Part shown: positions 6,159-9,903 of the stretch, one piece after another | How positions within the stretch are numbered: position 1 is the first letter of the stretch | How the letters are laid out: each line of letters starts with the position of its first letter | DNA from: Clostridia bacterium | GTDB lineage: Bacteria > Bacillota_A > Clostridia > Oscillospirales > CAG-272 | Direction of reading: 5' to 3' | DNA length: 9,903 nt | NCBI GenBank assembly: GCA_017462145.1 | Contig: JAFTRT010000203.1 | Span: 1 to 9,903, forward strand | The notes under the pieces: model-generated | Told to the model about the DNA's origin: nothing | Database searches by the model: none | Seen by the model: only the letters and a program-made list of their open reading frames with translations | Translations under genes and position numbers: made by a program

Positions 6159-6174
6159 AGATATGAGGTGAATG

Positions 6175-8268
6175 ATGACCAAATATGTTCCCGATTTTTT
6201 CGGAAATATGGTGTTCAACGATGACGTGATGAGAGAAAGGCTTCCCAAGGAGGTCTACAAATCTCTGACCAAGACCAATGCTACCGGGCGTACCATCGAT
6301 GCTTCCGTAGCCGACGTGGTGGCCAATGCCATGAAGGATTGGGCCATTGAAAAAGGTGCCACACACTATACCCATTGGTTCCAGCCTTTGACGGGTGTGA
6401 CTGCAGAGAAGCACGATTCTTTCATTTCTCCCATCGGCAACTGCAAAGTGGTGATGGAATTTTCGGGCAAGGAGCTCATCAAGGGTGAGTCCGATGCCTC
6501 CTCCTTCCCCAGCGGCGGTCTGCGTGCCACCTTTGAGGCACGGGGCTATACGGCATGGGATCCCGGCTCCTACGCCTTTGTCAAGGACGGAACCCTTTAC
6601 ATCCCCACCGCTTTCTGCTCCTACACGGGAGAGGCCTTGGATACCAAGACCCCCTTGCTCCGTTCCATGGATGCCATCAGCACGCAAGGCTTGCGGTTGC
6701 TTCGTCTGTTGGGCGACACAACCACCAAGCGGTTGAATACCACCGTTGGCGCTGAACAGGAATACTTTATCATTGATAAGGAAATGTTCGATGCCCGCAA
6801 GGACCTGCAATATACCGGCCGTACCCTCTTTGGCGCACCTGCTCCCAAGGGGCAGGAGTTAGAGGATCATTATTTCGGTCCCCTCAAGCCCCGCATCAGT
6901 GCTTTTATGGCGGATCTGGATGAGGCGCTTTGGACCCTTGGCATCGTATCCAAAACCAAGCATAACGAAGCCGCTCCCGCACAGCATGAGCTTGCCCCCG
7001 TGTTTGTCACCACCAACAAAGCGGTGGATCAAAATCTGCTGATCATGGAGTATATGAAGCGGATCGCCGAAAAGCACGGCCTGGTCTGCCTGCTCCACGA
7101 AAAGCCTTACAAGGGCGTCAACGGCTCCGGCAAGCACAATAACTGGTCGGTCTGCACCGACGGTGGCAAAAACTTGCTGGATCCCGGCAAGACCCCTGCC
7201 GAAAACGTAAAATTTTTACTGATCCTGGCGGCAATCATCAAGGCCGTGGACGATTATCAGGATCTGATGCGCATTTCCGCCGCCTTTGCCGGCAACGACC
7301 ACCGCTTGGGCGGTGACGAAGCCCCTCCTGCCATCGTCTCGATCTTCGTTGGCGAGGAGCTGGAGCATATCTTTGATTCCATCATCAACGGCACCTCCTA
7401 TTCGGGCGTCAAGGCGGGCATCATGGACTTGGGAATCCCCTCCATTCCTACCTTCCGCAAGGATACCACCGACCGCAACCGTACCTCTCCCTTTGCCTTT
7501 ACGGGCAATAAATTTGAGTTCCGTATGGTGGGTGCATCCCAAAACATTGCCATGCCCAACATCGTGCTCAATACGGCGGTGGCCGAAAGCTTCCGTCAGT
7601 TTGCCGATGAGCTGGAGGGCGCAGAGAACTTTGACGTAGCCGTGGCCGATCTGATCCGCAAAACCCTGTCCGAGCACCGCCGCATCCTCTTTGACGGAAA
7701 CGGCTACTCCGACGAGTGGGAACGGGAAGCGGAGCGCAGAGGCTTGTTGAATCTGAAAAACTCGGTAGAGGCCTACAAGCTTCTCACCTCCGAAAAGAAC
7801 GTCAAGCTCTTCGGAGAGCATGGTGTCATGAACGAGGTCGAACTGACCTCCCGCCAGGAGATCTTCTTTGAGAACTACTGTAAGCTGGTCAACATTGAGG
7901 CCTTGACCATGATCGAGATGGCCAATCGGGACATCATCCCGGCCGTGAATTCCTACCTGTCCGAGCTGGCAAGCACCGCCAGCCTAAAACGCTCGGTTCT
8001 GCCCGACGTGACCTGCTCGGTGGAAGCCGATCTGATCTGCCGCCTGTCCGAGCTGAACGCCAAGACATACGAGGCCACCAAGCGGCTGAAGACGGTAGAT
8101 ACCGAAGCCAGAAAGACGGCGAACGTAATGGAGCGTGCCGAACGCTACTGCAACAGCGTTCTGCCCGCCATGAACGATCTGCGCCTGCTGGTAGACGAAA
8201 TGGAAGAAGCCACCGCCTCGGACTACTGGCCCTTCCCCACCTACGGCGACTTGATGTTCAAGGTCTGA
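6175..8268 (+). CDS. glnN: Glutamine synthetase type III
   Basis: This enzyme makes glutamine from glutamate, ammonium and ATP. The 697-residue length is right for GS-III (about 690-730 residues) and far above GS-I (about 450). GS-III landmarks are present: THYTHWFQPLTG (63-74), AEKHDSF (77-83), the active-site GAEQEYF (192-198) with metal-binding Glu194 and Glu196, KHNEAAPAQHELAP (262-275), NGSGKHNNWS (316-325), GNDHRLGGDEAPP (373-385) and DRNRTSPFAFTGNKFEFR (433-450). Residues 560-697 form the helical C-terminal region typical of the type. Two adjacent ATGs exist (6172 and 6175); 6175 is better spaced from the GAGGTGA site. The enzyme stands alone between its own promoter and terminator, and diverges from citrate synthase, which supplies the route to glutamate. 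Confidence 0.97.
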   Translation: MTKYVPDFFGNMVFNDDVMRERLPKEVYKSLTKTNATGRTIDASVADVVANAMKDWAIEKGATHYTHWFQPLTGVTAEKHDSFISPIGNCKVVMEFSGKELIKGESDASSFPSGGLRATFEARGYTAWDPGSYAFVKDGTLYIPTAFCSYTGEALDTKTPLLRSMDAISTQGLRLLRLLGDTTTKRLNTTVGAEQEYFIIDKEMFDARKDLQYTGRTLFGAPAPKGQELEDHYFGPLKPRISAFMADLDEALWTLGIVSKTKHNEAAPAQHELAPVFVTTNKAVDQNLLIMEYMKRIAEKHGLVCLLHEKPYKGVNGSGKHNNWSVCTDGGKNLLDPGKTPAENVKFLLILAAIIKAVDDYQDLMRISAAFAGNDHRLGGDEAPPAIVSIFVGEELEHIFDSIINGTSYSGVKAGIMDLGIPSIPTFRKDTTDRNRTSPFAFTGNKFEFRMVGASQNIAMPNIVLNTAVAESFRQFADELEGAENFDVAVADLIRKTLSEHRRILFDGNGYSDEWEREAERRGLLNLKNSVEAYKLLTSEKNVKLFGEHGVMNEVELTSRQEIFFENYCKLVNIEALTMIEMANRDIIPAVNSYLSELASTASLKRSVLPDVTCSVEADLICRLSELNAKTYEATKRLKTVDTEARKTANVMERAERYCNSVLPAMNDLRLLVDEMEEATASDYWPFPTYGDLMFKV

Positions 8269-8317
8269 CCGCCAACCAATCGGTTTCCTTGGTTATTGGC
8301 AAGAAAGCCGTTTCCAT

Positions 8318-8357
8318 AAAAACCCCCGTGAATGCCAATGGCATCCACGGGGGTTTT
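8318..8357. terminator. Strong intrinsic terminator after glutamine synthetase, bidirectional shape
   Basis: CCCCCGTG (8323-8330) pairs with CACGGGGG (8346-8353), then after one A/C mismatch ATGCC pairs with GGCAT around a 3-base loop. AAAAA precedes and TTTT follows, so either strand can use it. It ends the glnN transcript and could also back up termination of the ankyrin gene on the minus strand. Confidence 0.93.
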
Positions 8358-8399
8358 GTCTTGTCGGGATTCCGTTTTCATACCAACACTCCGTTGACC

Positions 8400-8436
8400 C
8401 GCTCAAAGGAGCGATCGGGGCGGGCTTGCCGCCCCG
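8400..8436. repeat. Two tandem GC-rich hairpins
   Basis: CGCTC and GAGCG (8400-8404, 8409-8413) form one small stem-loop. CGGGGCGG and CCGCCCCG (8416-8423, 8429-8436) form a perfect 8-bp stem with a 5-base loop. Neither has a T-tract. They lie 27 bases beyond the ankyrin stop codon on the minus strand and may protect or help end that transcript; a REP-like repeat is another option. Confidence 0.5.
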
Positions 8437-8462
8437 AAGCAGTTATTTCTGTGCAAAAAGAT

Positions 8463-9419
8463 TTAATTCTTCAACAAGTCCATTGCAACTTGGTTTTCAT
8501 ATTCCACAGCAATGTCGTAAGCAGTTTTTCCTTCTGCATTTCGGATGTTCTTGTCTGCGCCGTGCTCTAATAAAAGGGTTATGATTTCCGCATTTGTGTC
8601 GTCCTCTTTATCACGTGCTGCCCACATAAGAGCGGTGTCACCTTTTGAATCTTTTTCATTGATAGAACGATTGGCACCACGTTCTAATAAAAATTCAACC
8701 ATTTCAAAGCTAGAATAATATGCAGCCTGGATCAAAGGTCTTGTATCGAAATATACACGGGTATCTACATCGCAGTATCCTTCATCGAACAGAAATGCGA
8801 CAAGCGTAATTCGCTCTCCTTCAACACAGTAGCGAAGAACATCCGACCAATCAATTTGACTTTGATCACAATGCTCCACTGCATAAACAAAAGAGTTATA
8901 AACTTTTTCTTCTGTGTCATTAGGGACAACTTCGGTTCCCGGCTTGTTTCTCGCAATATCCGCAAAAACAGCTACCCCCTCCCTATTAAGTTGCGTAGAA
9001 TAATTCAAAGAAGCTCCATTTTCAATTAACAATAGAGACATCTCATACCAATGTTCTCGCTTGTTTCGGTAGACATACGACAATGCGGGAAAAGTACCAT
9101 CATAAAAATTGACAGCCGCACCCCTTTCAAGCAATAAAGAAACAATTTCCATATTGTCAATCTCACAGGCAACCGCTAAAGGATTTTGAACCGGCGGTGA
9201 TTCACCTAAAACAAGAAACCATTTAGGCATCCATGTGGGAACGGTATTCACACACGATGGCTTTTTGTCTAACACAACATTGATTTCTTGAATATTCTCT
9301 GCCTCAATTGCTTTCACCAAACGCTTAGAGTAATAAATATTACTAAATTGATCAATTGCAACACCGATGATCACAATGTAAACGATCGATATAAAAGCTA
9401 CAACAAATTTCTTTTTCAT
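8463..9419 (-). CDS. Membrane-anchored ankyrin-repeat protein
   Basis: The 318-residue product begins MKKKF and has one hydrophobic segment (about 5-23), which could be a signal anchor or uncleaved signal peptide. The rest is a helical-repeat array. Clear ankyrin units are at about 78-105 (NPLAVACEIDNMEIVSLLLERGAAVN), 225-254 (TRPLIQAAYYSSFEMVEFLLERGAN), 258-292 (GDTALMWAARDKE...LLLEHGADKN) and 296-317. Degenerate units fall at 33-55, 109-139 and 193-220. Ankyrin arrays bind other proteins, and the partner is unknown. The start at 9419 has an AGGAG site 9-10 bases upstream. That site overlaps the TAG stop of the preceding gene (TAGGAG), so the two are probably translated in concert. The DNA is visibly more AT-rich than the genes at 1205-8268. 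Some ankyrin proteins act as immunity factors for neighbouring toxins, which is possible here but unproven. Confidence 0.88.
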   Translation of the reverse strand: MKKKFVVAFISIVYIVIIGVAIDQFSNIYYSKRLVKAIEAENIQEINVVLDKKPSCVNTVPTWMPKWFLVLGESPPVQNPLAVACEIDNMEIVSLLLERGAAVNFYDGTFPALSYVYRNKREHWYEMSLLLIENGASLNYSTQLNREGVAVFADIARNKPGTEVVPNDTEEKVYNSFVYAVEHCDQSQIDWSDVLRYCVEGERITLVAFLFDEGYCDVDTRVYFDTRPLIQAAYYSSFEMVEFLLERGANRSINEKDSKGDTALMWAARDKEDDTNAEIITLLLEHGADKNIRNAEGKTAYDIAVEYENQVAMDLLKN

Positions 9420-9431
9420 AGCAACACGCTC

Positions 9432-9903
9432 CTATATAAACAGCTGTATAAAATCTTGAGTCCACTTCACGGGATAATTGATGATCGGTCCGGGATCATC
9501 GTCGTTATTCCCGAAGACGACCCAAGGAAAAACATCAAAAACGATATGCAAAGATGTATTCCAAGGATCGGTTGGCATGAAAAAATTATACGTTCCAATA
9601 TCTCTAGGGTCGGTCACTAATGAATCACCTTGATAAATTCCTTCCTTACCATCCGGCCAACAAAGTTTTTCATTTTTTTTATCACCGGCAGTTAATTGAT
9701 GAAAATCTGCGGCAATAGAATTATCAATTTCCGGATGCTCCTCAAGGCTAGGTTTTTTTTCCGGCACTCCTTCATTTAATTCTGCTCTAACATCATAATG
9801 CCAAACTTGAATCGGATATGTAGCCGCCGCAAGGAGGGAAATAGGAGTCAAAGCAGGCATGAAAAGCCCCGCTATTGCAACGAAAGCAGTAATCTCTCTC
9901 GGC
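9432..9903 (-). CDS. C-terminal part of an unrecognised protein (runs off right edge), possible effector
   Basis: The frame is open from the right edge at 9903 to a TAG stop at 9432, about 156 residues. An in-frame ATG at 9860 has only a poor GGGG site upstream, and the frame stays open before it, so the gene probably continues beyond the window. The visible part starts with a hydrophobic stretch (ITAFVAIAGLFMPALTPISLLAAA, about 24 residues), perhaps a membrane segment. A charged linker rich in Glu, Pro and Lys follows. The last 90 residues are Asp-, Gly- and aromatic-rich, with DIGTYNFF and HIVFDVFPWVVFGN. By memory only, that pattern recalls C-terminal modules of RHS-type polymorphic toxins ('GTYN...H...D..PY...GN'); I cannot name a domain. 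It lies 12 bp upstream of the ankyrin gene on the same strand. Confidence 0.65.
   Translation of the reverse strand, partial: PREITAFVAIAGLFMPALTPISLLAAATYPIQVWHYDVRAELNEGVPEKKPSLEEHPEIDNSIAADFHQLTAGDKKNEKLCWPDGKEGIYQGDSLVTDPRDIGTYNFFMPTDPWNTSLHIVFDVFPWVVFGNNDDDPGPIINYPVKWTQDFIQLFI

Noticed and set aside
6040..6810. Minus-strand frame opposite the start of glnN
   Set aside because: It is antisense to well-conserved glutamine synthetase motifs and covers the glnN promoter; there is no supporting start signal.
7216..7821. Minus-strand 201-codon frame inside glnN
   Set aside because: It is an antisense shadow with no ribosome binding site or recognisable domain.
8289..8570. Plus-strand 93-codon frame after glnN
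   Set aside because: It runs through the terminator, the tandem hairpins and the 3' end of the ankyrin gene, and has no ribosome binding site.

Overview
The window looks like chromosomal DNA from an anaerobic Firmicute of class Clostridia, probably Oscillospirales/Ruminococcaceae. This is inferred from strong AGGAGG-type ribosome binding sites, clean sigma-A promoters with 17-bp spacers, RNase M5, a type III glutamine synthetase, and a short DtxR-family repressor of the clostridial kind. No rRNA, tRNA, CRISPR array or transposase was seen.

Left end (1-848, minus strand): a lipoprotein gene followed 25 bp downstream by a secreted-protein gene that runs off the window. A consensus promoter lies about 150 bp upstream of the lipoprotein start. 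Between them is a leader with a pairing base stem and an intrinsic-terminator-like hairpin, which suggests an attenuated leader or a ~100-nt small RNA.

Centre left (1135-4464, plus strand): a promoter drives a tightly spaced four-gene cluster. It encodes a DtxR-type metal-dependent repressor, a U32-family protein of the tRNA-hydroxylation (TrhP) type, undecaprenyl-diphosphatase UppP and RNase M5 (RnmV). The cluster ends at a symmetric hairpin that also serves the convergent citrate synthase gene.

Centre right (4430-8357): citrate synthase (minus) and type III glutamine synthetase (plus) are divergently transcribed from a shared 334-bp intergenic region, each from a near-perfect promoter. Together they link acetyl-CoA entry toward 2-oxoglutarate/glutamate with ammonium assimilation into glutamine. 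A strong terminator follows the glutamine synthetase gene.

Right end (8360-9903, minus strand): the DNA becomes visibly more AT-rich. It holds the C-terminal part of an unrecognised protein running in from the right edge and, 12 bp downstream, a membrane-anchored ankyrin-repeat protein. The arrangement (large upstream ORF, small downstream partner, unusual composition) resembles an effector-immunity pair, but this is inference. The most noteworthy regions are the leader RNA at 884-992 and this right-end pair.
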